A stretch of 64,000 nucleotides of DNA from Rhodopirellula sp. GTDB taxonomy: Bacteria; Planctomycetota; Planctomycetia; Pirellulales; Pirellulaceae. The translations under genes were made by a program, and so were the position numbers. The notes beneath the pieces are model-generated. The model had not been told where the DNA came from. It did no database searches and was given only the letters and a program-made list of their open reading frames with translations. Of the stretch, positions 47,493-55,634 are shown in pieces. The stretch lies in the NCBI GenBank assembly GCA_002701385.1, contig NZVD01000090.1, forward strand, positions 62,557-126,556, written 5' to 3'. The stretch's first letter is position 1, and each line of letters begins with the position of its first letter.

Positions 47493-47891
47493 AGCGATTC
47501 TTACTCCCAGGAACTTCTATCTATATTTGCCTATCTACGTGTTTCTATATATAGATATGGCATTTCGAGTTGATGTGGCAATGAGTCTTCAATCTATCAG
47601 GTTCACCCCCCCTTTGAAAATCCGCAAAGAGGTCATAAAAACACTGTAAATACAGGGGATTACTGAACCTAAGTCAGATTTGGGGGGTTAATCCACTCGA
47701 TTGTAGCCATGTTGAATCTTAACGGTTATTCCAGTTATAGAGGTTTTTCTAAAGATGAGGGTTATTCTGGCCGAAAAACGCATATAGCGGGTGTTAGGTT
47801 CGTTTGTTCCTACGTGGACATATTAACCAAACCCTGACTTAAAACACCTCGCCGTGTGCGAGCAAGCAACCTGTCATTGGTAAATCCAATT
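47493..47891. other. 399-bp intergenic region with palindrome and potential structured RNA
   Basis: Divergent gap between ahpD and the TPR lipoprotein gene. Next to ahpD are repeated CTATCTA-type words and the perfect palindrome TCTATATATAGA (47544-47555). Further on, GGTTCACCCCCC (47600-) and GGGGGGTTAATCC (47682-47694) can pair imperfectly around an inner CTGTA-AA-TACAG hairpin (47644-47655). No gene supported. Confidence 0.45.
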
Positions 47892-48890
47892 ATGAAAAAA
47901 CAAACGCTTTGTTCACTGCTTACTTTTGGTAGTCTTGTCGTTACCGGCTGTGTCGGCACACCGACAATGCCCTTCGAAGATGTCCTTACGACGGCACCGT
48001 TATTTAGAACATTGGAAAAGCAGGTCGTCGAACAGGAGTTGGATGAAGCCGGCACCACCTCGCTCTCGAAATCAGCTCAGCAAGAGCTAAATCGATTTGC
48101 CAAGTCTCAAAAAGTGGACAAACGTATTCAGCTTGAAATCGAAAAAGGAAACAGCTTCTTTGACAAAGGTGATTTTGACACCGCCATTGCCTGCTTTGGC
48201 CATGCGATCCGGCTCGACCCTAACAATGTTGAAGCCTATTACCTACGTGGAATCGCTCATGGAGAGCTAGGTGACACGGCTAATGAAACTGCCGACTTTG
48301 GAACAGTCATTCGACTGGACAACAACCATGCAGAAGCCTTCAATCGACTGGGCGTTGCTTATGCGAATCAAGGTAGTGTTGAAATTGCGATCACCAATTT
48401 TAGCGAGGCCATTCGTATCAATCCGGACTTCGTAGAAGCATACAACAATCGTGCCGTCGCCTTTGCCAATCACGGAGCGATCGAAAAGACTCTAACAGAT
48501 CTCTCGGAGGCTATACGCATTAACCCGGATAACGCCAATGCCTATTTCAATCGCGCTATCATCTACAACAACATTCAGGAATTTGACAAAGCGGTCACCG
48601 ACTTCACCGAGACTATCCGTGCAAATCCGGACCACGCTCGAGCTTATATGAGTCGAGCCGACATTTTTGCCAGTCAGGGTAAAAACAAAAAGGCGATCGC
48701 AGATTACACGATCGCGATCGAGTTAAAACCAAAATGGGCTGAGGTTTATTACAACCGAGGACTGGCCTTCAAGGCTCATGGGCAGCAGGATGAAGCTGTG
48801 AAAGACTTCAGTAAAGCCATTGAGCTGAATCCAAAAGAAACTGAAACGAAGCCAGTTTCTTTTCGGGCCACAACGGCCTCGCCTGAGTAA
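47892..48890 (+). CDS. TPR-repeat lipoprotein
   Basis: 332 residues from the ATG at 47892, where a lipoprotein signal begins ('MKKQTLCSLLTFGSLVVTGC', lipobox V-T-G-C). After a linker of about 60 residues come seven consecutive tetratricopeptide repeats of 34 residues with the usual A-x-x-x-Y/F-x-x-R-G/A and A-I-x-D/N-F pattern ('EAYYLRGIAHGELGD', 'EAYNNRAVAFANHG', 'EVYYNRGLAFKAHG'). It should be a membrane-anchored protein-interaction scaffold facing the periplasm. Partner unknown. Followed by a strong terminator. Confidence 0.9.
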   Translation: MKKQTLCSLLTFGSLVVTGCVGTPTMPFEDVLTTAPLFRTLEKQVVEQELDEAGTTSLSKSAQQELNRFAKSQKVDKRIQLEIEKGNSFFDKGDFDTAIACFGHAIRLDPNNVEAYYLRGIAHGELGDTANETADFGTVIRLDNNHAEAFNRLGVAYANQGSVEIAITNFSEAIRINPDFVEAYNNRAVAFANHGAIEKTLTDLSEAIRINPDNANAYFNRAIIYNNIQEFDKAVTDFTETIRANPDHARAYMSRADIFASQGKNKKAIADYTIAIELKPKWAEVYYNRGLAFKAHGQQDEAVKDFSKAIELNPKETETKPVSFRATTASPE

Positions 48891-48911
48891 CACCAATCTC
48901 CAAATACGATA

Positions 48912-48951
48912 AAAAATCCTGCCTTGCTGAATTGCCAGGCAGGATTTTTTT
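48912..48951 (+). terminator. Rho-independent terminator after the TPR lipoprotein gene
   Basis: AAATCCTGCCT pairs with AGGCAGGATTT around a short loop and is followed by a T-run. It lies between the convergent TPR lipoprotein and ahpC genes. The A-run on the other side means it could also serve ahpC as a bidirectional terminator. Confidence 0.92.
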
Positions 48952-48980
48952 GTGTCACTGTGAAACGTGATCCGAGGCTC

Positions 48981-49502
48981 TTATAGAGTAGGATCGCCTT
49001 TCTTCCAGTTACATGGGCACAATTCATCCGATTGAATTGCATCCAGTACTCGCAGAATTTCGCTCACATTACGGCCAACACTCAGAGCATTAGCACTGGA
49101 CCATTGGATGACTCCATTGGGATCAACCAGGAAGGTCGCTCGCAGGCAAACGTCCGCGTTTGGATCGACGATACCAAGATCGTGAGCTAGTCGTTGAGCT
49201 CCAATCAGTGGGTAGGCAAGGTCTTTCAGATCGTCGTGAGATTGACACCATGCCAGGTGACAGTATTCATTGTCGGTGCTACCACCAACCACTTCACAAT
49301 CTCGATCGTTAAACTCTGACAGCTGTGTATTAAACTCAGCAATTTCAGTCGGGCAAATGAAAGTAAAGTCCTTCGGATAGAAGAAATAGCAAACCCATTT
49401 ACCATCGTAATCTGCGTTAGACAGACCTTTAAGGCTCTCGGGATCAGAACCGACATTGCACTTTACGTTGTACTCTGGAAACTTATCGCCAACTGTAAGC
49501 AT
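48981..49502 (-). CDS. ahpC: AhpC-type 2-Cys peroxiredoxin
   Basis: 173 residues. Peroxidatic Cys50 in 'KDFTFICPTEIAEFN', 'GGSTDNEYCHLAWCQSHDDL' in the middle, the catalytic Arg in 'DVCLRATFLVDPNG', and the C-terminal 'DELCPCNWKKGD' with the resolving cysteine position of AhpC/Prx1 enzymes. It reduces hydrogen and alkyl peroxides in the cytoplasm. No AhpF is adjacent; the AhpD-like protein at 46977 is a plausible reductant. ATG 49502 is preceded by 'aggagaga', a good ribosome-binding site. Confidence 0.95.
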   Translation of the reverse strand: MLTVGDKFPEYNVKCNVGSDPESLKGLSNADYDGKWVCYFFYPKDFTFICPTEIAEFNTQLSEFNDRDCEVVGGSTDNEYCHLAWCQSHDDLKDLAYPLIGAQRLAHDLGIVDPNADVCLRATFLVDPNGVIQWSSANALSVGRNVSEILRVLDAIQSDELCPCNWKKGDPTL

Positions 49503-49616
49503 GGCTTATTCTCTCCTGAAAATTCATAAACTGTTCGAGCTTTGATTCGCTCGTTAAACGGTTAAATTCGTTGATGCTGTCAATGTATCACAGCAATACC
49601 TGACGCGAAAGATGCC

Positions 49617-51881
49617 CTAATCTGAAGACGGTTTCTGTTTATCTCTGTAAGCCACACGAAGAATCGCTGGTAACAAAACCATATCGCCGATGAAGGCGAC
49701 TGCTACAGAAATACAGGCGAGTTTAGAAAACAGCTGACTATGGGGCATCACGCTGATCGCACTAGCCGAAAATCCGGCTATCAACACTAAAGTACTAACC
49801 ACCAATGCGGCTCCCACAGAAGTGATGGAATTCCGTATCGCGTCATCGACGTTCTGCCCTTCAGCCAATTCCCGTCGAAAACGGACCAGAAAGTGAATCG
49901 TATCATCCACAGCAATTCCCAGACTAACCGTGAACAGTAGTACACTCGTCAGTCGCAATGGTTCGCCTGTCCAAACCAGGTAGGTCGCCGTGAATAGAAG
50001 CGGCAAACAATTCGGTAGCAAACTGACAAGGCCCATTTTGACCGAACGGAACATAGCAGTCAGAACCACAATAATCACGGCAGCAGCAATCACCAGTGAC
50101 TTCACTAAATCGTTGATCATGGTGGATAGATTTCGCGAGGCAACCACGGCAGAGCCGGACACAGATAACTTGACACCTGAATGTCTGGATTCGATAACCG
50201 CTAAGCGATCACGAAATCGCTGAATCACTTGACGGTGGTAATACATCCCCTGATCGGCTAGACGCGCGACGACAATCGCTCGGCCAAGGTCCGGTCGCAC
50301 CCACTGGTCTGCGATGGCTTGCGGCAACGAAATCAACGGGCTTTGGTCTACGACTTCCCTGAAATTCAGAATAGAGAGCGGGTTCATAATATCGTCGTCC
50401 CCGTTAATGTCAGCTTCAACTTCACGAAGCACCGCCATTGGATCCAACTCACGACCGTCTGGCAGAGTCGTTTCCGGTGTCGTTTCTGACCGCGGATCCC
50501 ATTCGACGAGGACGATCGCACTCAACATACCGCCAAACTGTTGGTCGACTTCTCGCAACGCGATTTCAGCCTCGCTCCCTTTCGGAATAGACTCTGCGAT
50601 ATGGCTATCCGGATGAAGCTGAAGCGTGGTCAATGTCATCCAAATCAGAAATGCGGCAAACAACCCCAGCACGACGAAACGATACTTCAAGATAAAGTCA
50701 GCATAGGAAACTGAAAACTTCTTGAGGCAGAGTGAGTCGCGACTCACTCGCCCTTGATAAGCTCCTCCGACAATTCCGGTTGATGCCAACCAGGGAACAA
50801 CCACAACAACCGCCAGGAAAGTAATTAATGTACCGACCGCACAGGTAATACCGAACTGACTAATCACTTCGATACTACTAACGCTCAGCGACCCAAATCC
50901 AATTGCTGTGGTAATGGATGTAAATGCACAAGCGACACCCAAGCGTCGGACTGCCAACCACGCAGCCCGTTCCGGTTTAATGCCACGAACACGCGACTCG
51001 CGAATATCAAAGACGAGATGGACGGCATCAGTTAACCCAATCACGACAACCAGTACTGGCAGAATCGTGGTGATGAGATTTATCTTCACTCCAGTCAGAC
51101 TCAGGAGCCCCAATGCCCAGAAGCTTCCGATACCGGCCCCGGCGACTGCCATAAATGCCAACGCCCAATGACGAAACGCTAACAATGCGATGCAAATGGC
51201 GACACACGCGCCAGCAAGCATCAAGTTAAAGGTGTCCGTCTTAATCGATCGAAAAATCTCAACTCGCACAGGCGGGAGTCCTGTCAGGTATGCCTCGATT
51301 CCGGAGTCGGCACGCCATCGTCTTAGCACTTGTTGTAAGTGATCCACGGTTGGTTGATAATCACTCACTAATAGATCCTGATTACCTAGCTGGATAACCA
51401 TCATCATGGATTTACTATCGGCCGTAATCAGATTCCCACCCGAGATTGGGTGAGTAAGCACTTCCTCTTCAACGTTGGACCAATCGACACCGGGGGTATC
51501 GGCCGGAGGTACGAGGGGTCTGGGCAGTGGGTCACATACGAGCATTTCCGGACTGAACACCGAAACAACATGACTCACCAGCTCGTCTTCCTCCAGAGTC
51601 AAAACTAGCTGCTGCAGCTGAGCGATCGAGGCGGGAGTAAAAAACGTATCCCCTGGTCGTTTGAGAATCACCAGACAGTCATTTTCGTCCGGACGAAATT
51701 GTTTGAAGATTTCCTCTAACTGCTCAAATGGCTCATCGTTGGTTCGGAAGAGTCCCCGGGCTTCGTTATCGAATGAGAATCGTTGAAATCCAAGCAATGA
51801 CAACAACGTGATAATCACGATGGTCAATAGAAGTAAACGCTGGCGATGCAGGTAGAGAATACGTACCCAGCCGCTATTCAT
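49617..51881 (-). CDS. MMPL/RND-superfamily exporter-like membrane protein
   Basis: 754 residues arranged as two halves, each with one transmembrane helix, a large periplasmic loop and a block of five helices. 'TTILPVLVVVIGLTDAVHLVF' and 'VLLFTVSLGIAVDDTIHFLV' are the paired helix-4 segments carrying the conserved Asp residues of MMPL/RND proton relay. Relatives export lipids, hopanoids or drugs. The gene is 41 nt downstream of the alpha/beta hydrolase gene's end on the same strand; co-transcription is likely but the cargo is unknown. Confidence 0.88.
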   Translation of the reverse strand: MNSGWVRILYLHRQRLLLLTIVIITLLSLLGFQRFSFDNEARGLFRTNDEPFEQLEEIFKQFRPDENDCLVILKRPGDTFFTPASIAQLQQLVLTLEEDELVSHVVSVFSPEMLVCDPLPRPLVPPADTPGVDWSNVEEEVLTHPISGGNLITADSKSMMMVIQLGNQDLLVSDYQPTVDHLQQVLRRWRADSGIEAYLTGLPPVRVEIFRSIKTDTFNLMLAGACVAICIALLAFRHWALAFMAVAGAGIGSFWALGLLSLTGVKINLITTILPVLVVVIGLTDAVHLVFDIRESRVRGIKPERAAWLAVRRLGVACAFTSITTAIGFGSLSVSSIEVISQFGITCAVGTLITFLAVVVVVPWLASTGIVGGAYQGRVSRDSLCLKKFSVSYADFILKYRFVVLGLFAAFLIWMTLTTLQLHPDSHIAESIPKGSEAEIALREVDQQFGGMLSAIVLVEWDPRSETTPETTLPDGRELDPMAVLREVEADINGDDDIMNPLSILNFREVVDQSPLISLPQAIADQWVRPDLGRAIVVARLADQGMYYHRQVIQRFRDRLAVIESRHSGVKLSVSGSAVVASRNLSTMINDLVKSLVIAAAVIIVVLTAMFRSVKMGLVSLLPNCLPLLFTATYLVWTGEPLRLTSVLLFTVSLGIAVDDTIHFLVRFRRELAEGQNVDDAIRNSITSVGAALVVSTLVLIAGFSASAISVMPHSQLFSKLACISVAVAFIGDMVLLPAILRVAYRDKQKPSSD

Positions 51882-51922
51882 TGTGGTCGATTCCTGACGT
51901 TGTTTGGCGGATCTCTGCGAGG

Positions 51923-54010
51923 CTACTCGTTCTTGTCAACAAAGGATTGGTACCGTTGATTGTGTTTCTCTAATAGAACGGGGACTTCTGACTTCAACAA
52001 GAAGCCCTGATCGACAAGTTGCTCGCAAGCTTGCTCAAATGCATTTAAATAATCCATTCTGGAAGCATAGCGTTCTGCAATCGAAGGACGAGGGTCACCG
52101 TTTGCCTCCCGTTCGGCTTGGGTGATCGTAAACGGAAAGAAAGCTCCCGATAGTCCCACTAAGTCTGGCTGAGCCGGATTTCCATCCGGATACAAATTCC
52201 AACTTGCATAGGTCCCTAAAGGAACCGCAACTTCCGGCGGTTGCAAACAACCAATTTCGTTTCCATCCGAATCGGTTTTAGGAACCAGTACACGATAGTC
52301 ATTACGCATTTGCGGAGGATGTAATTCGATCATGGAGCGAGTGGACTCCCAGCGGTCTCCATAGAACCAATCGTTGGGCTGATGAATCACCGTGGGGAAA
52401 CGGACGCCGGGGATTTCCGGAAATCCGACCGTGTGTTGTTCCCAGTGCACCAACGAGCCGGACTTAATGGTTGGGATCACGCTTGGTGGCATTTTCTTAC
52501 CCTGTGCCCATCCGTCGAGTTTGAGCAGTAGGCTACGCATGATCGGCCGGAAGTCGGCAGGGTTCTTCAGATAAGCTGCTCCACCTTTCGTCGGCGGGTA
52601 GGACGCCGGACCATGTTGCGTACCTCCGAACGTGTAAAAACGTACATGTCGCTGGGCTCGAGCGTCTCGCGTACCCAACGGATCGGTATGGGGTAAGGAA
52701 CCAGCACGATGCCAATACTCCGAACTGGATTGAGTATGCATAATTTTGGGTAGCGTATGAGTTGCTCGAGCCTGCTCCAGCAAACCATCAGTACTGTCGT
52801 CAGTGTCTCGGAATGGATGCTTCTGTCGTTCATAGGCAAATGGAAATCGATCGACGGGATAGTCATGATTGAGCCGTTGCCCCGAAAACCGGGTTGGCTG
52901 AGCGAAACGGTGATTGAAAGATCCTAATCCTCCACCCGCAACATGAGGAACGAGGCCGTCGAAGACTTTCTCACCAGTCTCTGATTCATTGAAGCCGGAG
53001 TAAAGGAATTCCCTTAGATATCGCCCAGCCTGGGAAATACCAAAAGCGTGAGCCCTTTGCAAAAATGGCTCGCCTTCGAGGAGCAATGGGTTGCCCTCAC
53101 CCTGTCCTGTTTTTACGGCATCGATCAGATCACGAACGGAAGTAAAACAGGTTCCGTGAATCTGAGGTGAATGCGCCATGTAAATGAGTTCATAGATTTG
53201 CCCCGACTCTCCTTTAGACCTCAGATAAAGATCAATGTGCTTTTGATCTCCTCCCAGCGGGTTTGTTGTTTCCGTGATTTCCGTAAACCATTGATCACGA
53301 GGAACGAGAGTCCGTGGACTGCGAGCGTGAGGTCGCTTGGTAAGTGTCGCCTCACTAATATGGTGATAGTCATGTTGGAACGAACCATGCCCTGCTCGAG
53401 TAATCCCTCCGAATTCTTTGCCAGAACCTAACGTAAACTCGTACCGCACCAGCCCTTTGACATCGGGGCCGAGTGTTGGTGGGTAGAGTTTTAATCTGGA
53501 TGTGCCGGCTAGCAACTCACCATCCCAACCACTGGAAATCACCGTCCAGCCATGTTCCATCAGAAAGCCATTGCCGGCGTGAGCCGGAGTGTCCAAGCTG
53601 TTACCACCTCGGGCGTCGTTAAAGAAATCTAACGAACGCATGTTGCCACGATTGTTGACGTCATAAAGGACGGCGCCGCTGGATTTTGTCGGGTCGCTCG
53701 GAGTAAGTATGGTCAAATCAGCAAAAAACCGTACCAGACCATCGCTGTCTGTGGCTGCGAGTTCAAGGTCTACGACCTGGCGATTTTGGCGTAACTTTGG
53801 ATTTAAAGCGAAGTAGACTTTGCCTCGTAACAGGTCATAAGTTCCTGTCTCTCCGAATTCCTTTCCCTCGGCGAAGCGTTGCCTGCTTTCAATTTCAAAC
53901 CGCTCTACTTTGGCACGTAAAGAAGAAGGCATTAGAAATGCCAACACTAACAGTGAGAAGCTGATCGAGAGCTGTCGGGGAATTGAAAGTGATGAGATTG
54001 ATGATCGCAT
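51923..54010 (-). CDS. Secreted alpha/beta-hydrolase-domain protein
   Basis: 695 residues with an N-terminal signal ('LSISFSLLVLAFLMPSSLRA'). It matches the large 'alpha/beta hydrolase domain' family: 'RFEIESRQRFAEGKEFGETG', 'GAVLYDVNNRGNMRSLDFFN', 'GWTVISSGWDGELL', the nucleophile-elbow-like 'AFGISQAGRYLREFLY' (G-x-S-x-x-G rather than G-x-S-x-G), and 'VPHVAGGGLGSFNHRF'. The substrate is unknown; the family is common in organisms that degrade complex organic matter. The start overlaps the stop of the GH88-like gene by one base, so the two are probably translationally coupled. Confidence 0.82.
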   Translation of the reverse strand: MRSSISSLSIPRQLSISFSLLVLAFLMPSSLRAKVERFEIESRQRFAEGKEFGETGTYDLLRGKVYFALNPKLRQNRQVVDLELAATDSDGLVRFFADLTILTPSDPTKSSGAVLYDVNNRGNMRSLDFFNDARGGNSLDTPAHAGNGFLMEHGWTVISSGWDGELLAGTSRLKLYPPTLGPDVKGLVRYEFTLGSGKEFGGITRAGHGSFQHDYHHISEATLTKRPHARSPRTLVPRDQWFTEITETTNPLGGDQKHIDLYLRSKGESGQIYELIYMAHSPQIHGTCFTSVRDLIDAVKTGQGEGNPLLLEGEPFLQRAHAFGISQAGRYLREFLYSGFNESETGEKVFDGLVPHVAGGGLGSFNHRFAQPTRFSGQRLNHDYPVDRFPFAYERQKHPFRDTDDSTDGLLEQARATHTLPKIMHTQSSSEYWHRAGSLPHTDPLGTRDARAQRHVRFYTFGGTQHGPASYPPTKGGAAYLKNPADFRPIMRSLLLKLDGWAQGKKMPPSVIPTIKSGSLVHWEQHTVGFPEIPGVRFPTVIHQPNDWFYGDRWESTRSMIELHPPQMRNDYRVLVPKTDSDGNEIGCLQPPEVAVPLGTYASWNLYPDGNPAQPDLVGLSGAFFPFTITQAEREANGDPRPSIAERYASRMDYLNAFEQACEQLVDQGFLLKSEVPVLLEKHNQRYQSFVDKNE

Positions 54011-55389
54011 TAGGCTTTATCAGAAAAGAAGGTATAGTACGGTCCGGAGTCTACCAGTCGTTGTAGGTAGAGCGCTAGTTCCCGCAGATGGTAATCTCCC
54101 CACATACAGGCTTCGCCGCGAGGGACTCGAGAATCATCAGACATGTAGTCCCATCCACGAGGCCGGTGGTAAACGCTGTGGAGTAGCAAGCCCTGATGTT
54201 CCGGATCGCTACAGAGATAGGGTGCACTGAGTAATGATTGAGCTGTCACCAAGCCGGCTTGTGTGTACTTATCGCCGTCGCTACCTCGTTGATTCAAATA
54301 CCGCCCGAGTCGCAACAACCCTTGGGCACCGATTGCCGCAGCCGAACTGTCGATCGGTTCATAGGCATTGAACGGATCGGAAGTAGTATTGAGATAATCT
54401 CCTAACTGCTGAAGTCCGGGGGCGCCGGTATCCCAATAGGGAATGCCATCGGTGGGTGTGTTTTCAATGAAGAAGTCGCAACTGGCCTGAGCGGCTTTAA
54501 GCATCATGGCTTCGATTTCTTCACGGCCTCCATAGAGATCCAATTCAGCATCATCGATGGTGTTGAGGTATTCAAGCTGTTCCGGGTAACCGGTCATGAT
54601 CCAGGCCAGCCCACGAGTCCATGTTGAAAACGGCGAGTATCCCTGTTGCGTACTCGGACAACGATATCGGCCATCGATGACATTGAAAATACTTTCATGG
54701 GCAACTCGTCCCCACTGATCGTAATCATCGCGTCCTTCATCATAGTAAACACTGTAGCGAGCTGTACTTTTGGCATGTTGTAGCATTCGGTCGAGCAGGC
54801 AAACGCGGTCATCATTTTCATGCATCAGCTCATGGCCCAGTGCATGTCCCATCGAGAGGCTGCGGAGACTTCGGATGGTGTCACAGAATAAGGAATGAGG
54901 GCCATTGAAAGAGTAAATAAAACCATCGCCATCGATCGTTTCTGACCAACGGTAGGCTTGTACTGCTGCACTACTTTTGAGTGCCATTTCATAGAAATTC
55001 AGTTCCCATTGATCGAAGGGGAGTCGACCTTCAAACATGAGTCGGCGTAGTGCGCCATAGGTACTGACGTTGTTGAAGCCATGGTCATGAACACCAAAGT
55101 GCGTGACATGGGATGCCATGTGCTCGACAGTTGCCTGTCTTCCGATATCGAGGAATTCGGAGTCACCGGTTGCGTCGTATTGAATAATGGCAGAGCCGAA
55201 TTGAAAGCCCTGAGTCCATTCGGTCCATCCTTGTGCGACATACTGTCCCTGGATCGTGAAGACGGGAGTTCCGTCACTGCGATCACGTTGTGAATCAAGC
55301 AAGGAGATCTTCTGAGCCGAGACATTCCAGAAGTTCTTCAACAGAGGGCTTAGGGACTCAAGAGTCGGTGCTTGCTTCAAATCGATCAT
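54010..55389 (-). CDS. GH88-like unsaturated glucuronyl hydrolase family protein
   Basis: 459 residues, no signal peptide. An (alpha/alpha)6-barrel typical of unsaturated glucuronyl hydrolases: 'VEHMASHVTHFGVHDHGFNN' contains the H-D-x-G-F segment with the catalytic Asp region, 'RLMFEGRLPFDQWELNFYEM' a helix pair, 'STQQGYSPFSTWTRGLAWIM' the Q-G-Y-x-x-x-S-T-W-x-R-G signature, and 'PIDSSAAAIGAQGLLRLG' the conserved D-S-S-A-A. These enzymes hydrate the unsaturated uronic acid left by polysaccharide lyases. That fits the lyase-like protein at 1621, although the genes are far apart. Confidence 0.85.
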   Translation of the reverse strand: MIDLKQAPTLESLSPLLKNFWNVSAQKISLLDSQRDRSDGTPVFTIQGQYVAQGWTEWTQGFQFGSAIIQYDATGDSEFLDIGRQATVEHMASHVTHFGVHDHGFNNVSTYGALRRLMFEGRLPFDQWELNFYEMALKSSAAVQAYRWSETIDGDGFIYSFNGPHSLFCDTIRSLRSLSMGHALGHELMHENDDRVCLLDRMLQHAKSTARYSVYYDEGRDDYDQWGRVAHESIFNVIDGRYRCPSTQQGYSPFSTWTRGLAWIMTGYPEQLEYLNTIDDAELDLYGGREEIEAMMLKAAQASCDFFIENTPTDGIPYWDTGAPGLQQLGDYLNTTSDPFNAYEPIDSSAAAIGAQGLLRLGRYLNQRGSDGDKYTQAGLVTAQSLLSAPYLCSDPEHQGLLLHSVYHRPRGWDYMSDDSRVPRGEACMWGDYHLRELALYLQRLVDSGPYYTFFSDKA

Positions 55390-55450
55390 GAACGCTTTTC
55401 CACTATAAAAACAGGGTTACAAGCTCCACCTTATCAAAACTACCCCCAAT

Positions 55451-55546
55451 AAGTGACACCCACTCTTAAGAAATCTCCTGAATCAGTGTCACCCACTCTT
55501 GACCGGTCGCATCAATCAGTTCCATCAATCAGTGCCACCCACTCGT
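55451..55546. repeat. Three direct copies of an AGTGnCACCCACTC motif
   Basis: Near-identical 17-bp words at 55451-55467, 55484-55500 and 55530-55546: A/C-AGTG-A/T/C-CACCCACTC-T/G-T. Start-to-start spacings are 33 and 46 bp. They fill the gap between the divergent GH88-like and Fis-type regulator genes. The words 'atcaatcagt' and 'catcaatcagt' add a second level of repetition. They are either operators or a dispersed genomic repeat; the sequence alone does not decide. Confidence 0.6.
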
Positions 55547-55605
55547 TGTAAATCCTGATGTGGGTGAATTCATCATTTTGATAACACAGCACTTAGGATG
55601 TATGG

Positions 55606-55618
55606 TATCATATTGATA
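55606..55618. promoter_or_regulatory. Inverted repeat TATCA-TAT-TGATA before the Fis-type regulator gene
   Basis: This palindrome ends two bases before the Shine-Dalgarno 'aggagc'. A second TTGATAACA word lies at 55578-55586, matching 55613-55621. The position suits an operator for autoregulation of the downstream activator. Confidence 0.4.
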
Positions 55619-55634
55619 ACAGGAGCAAATCAAC

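Noticed and set aside
55530-55546. Sigma-54 promoter on the reverse strand (TGGCAC in the repeat)
   Set aside because: TGGCAC is present in one repeat copy but no TTGC follows at the required spacing, and the other two copies lack even TGGCAC.
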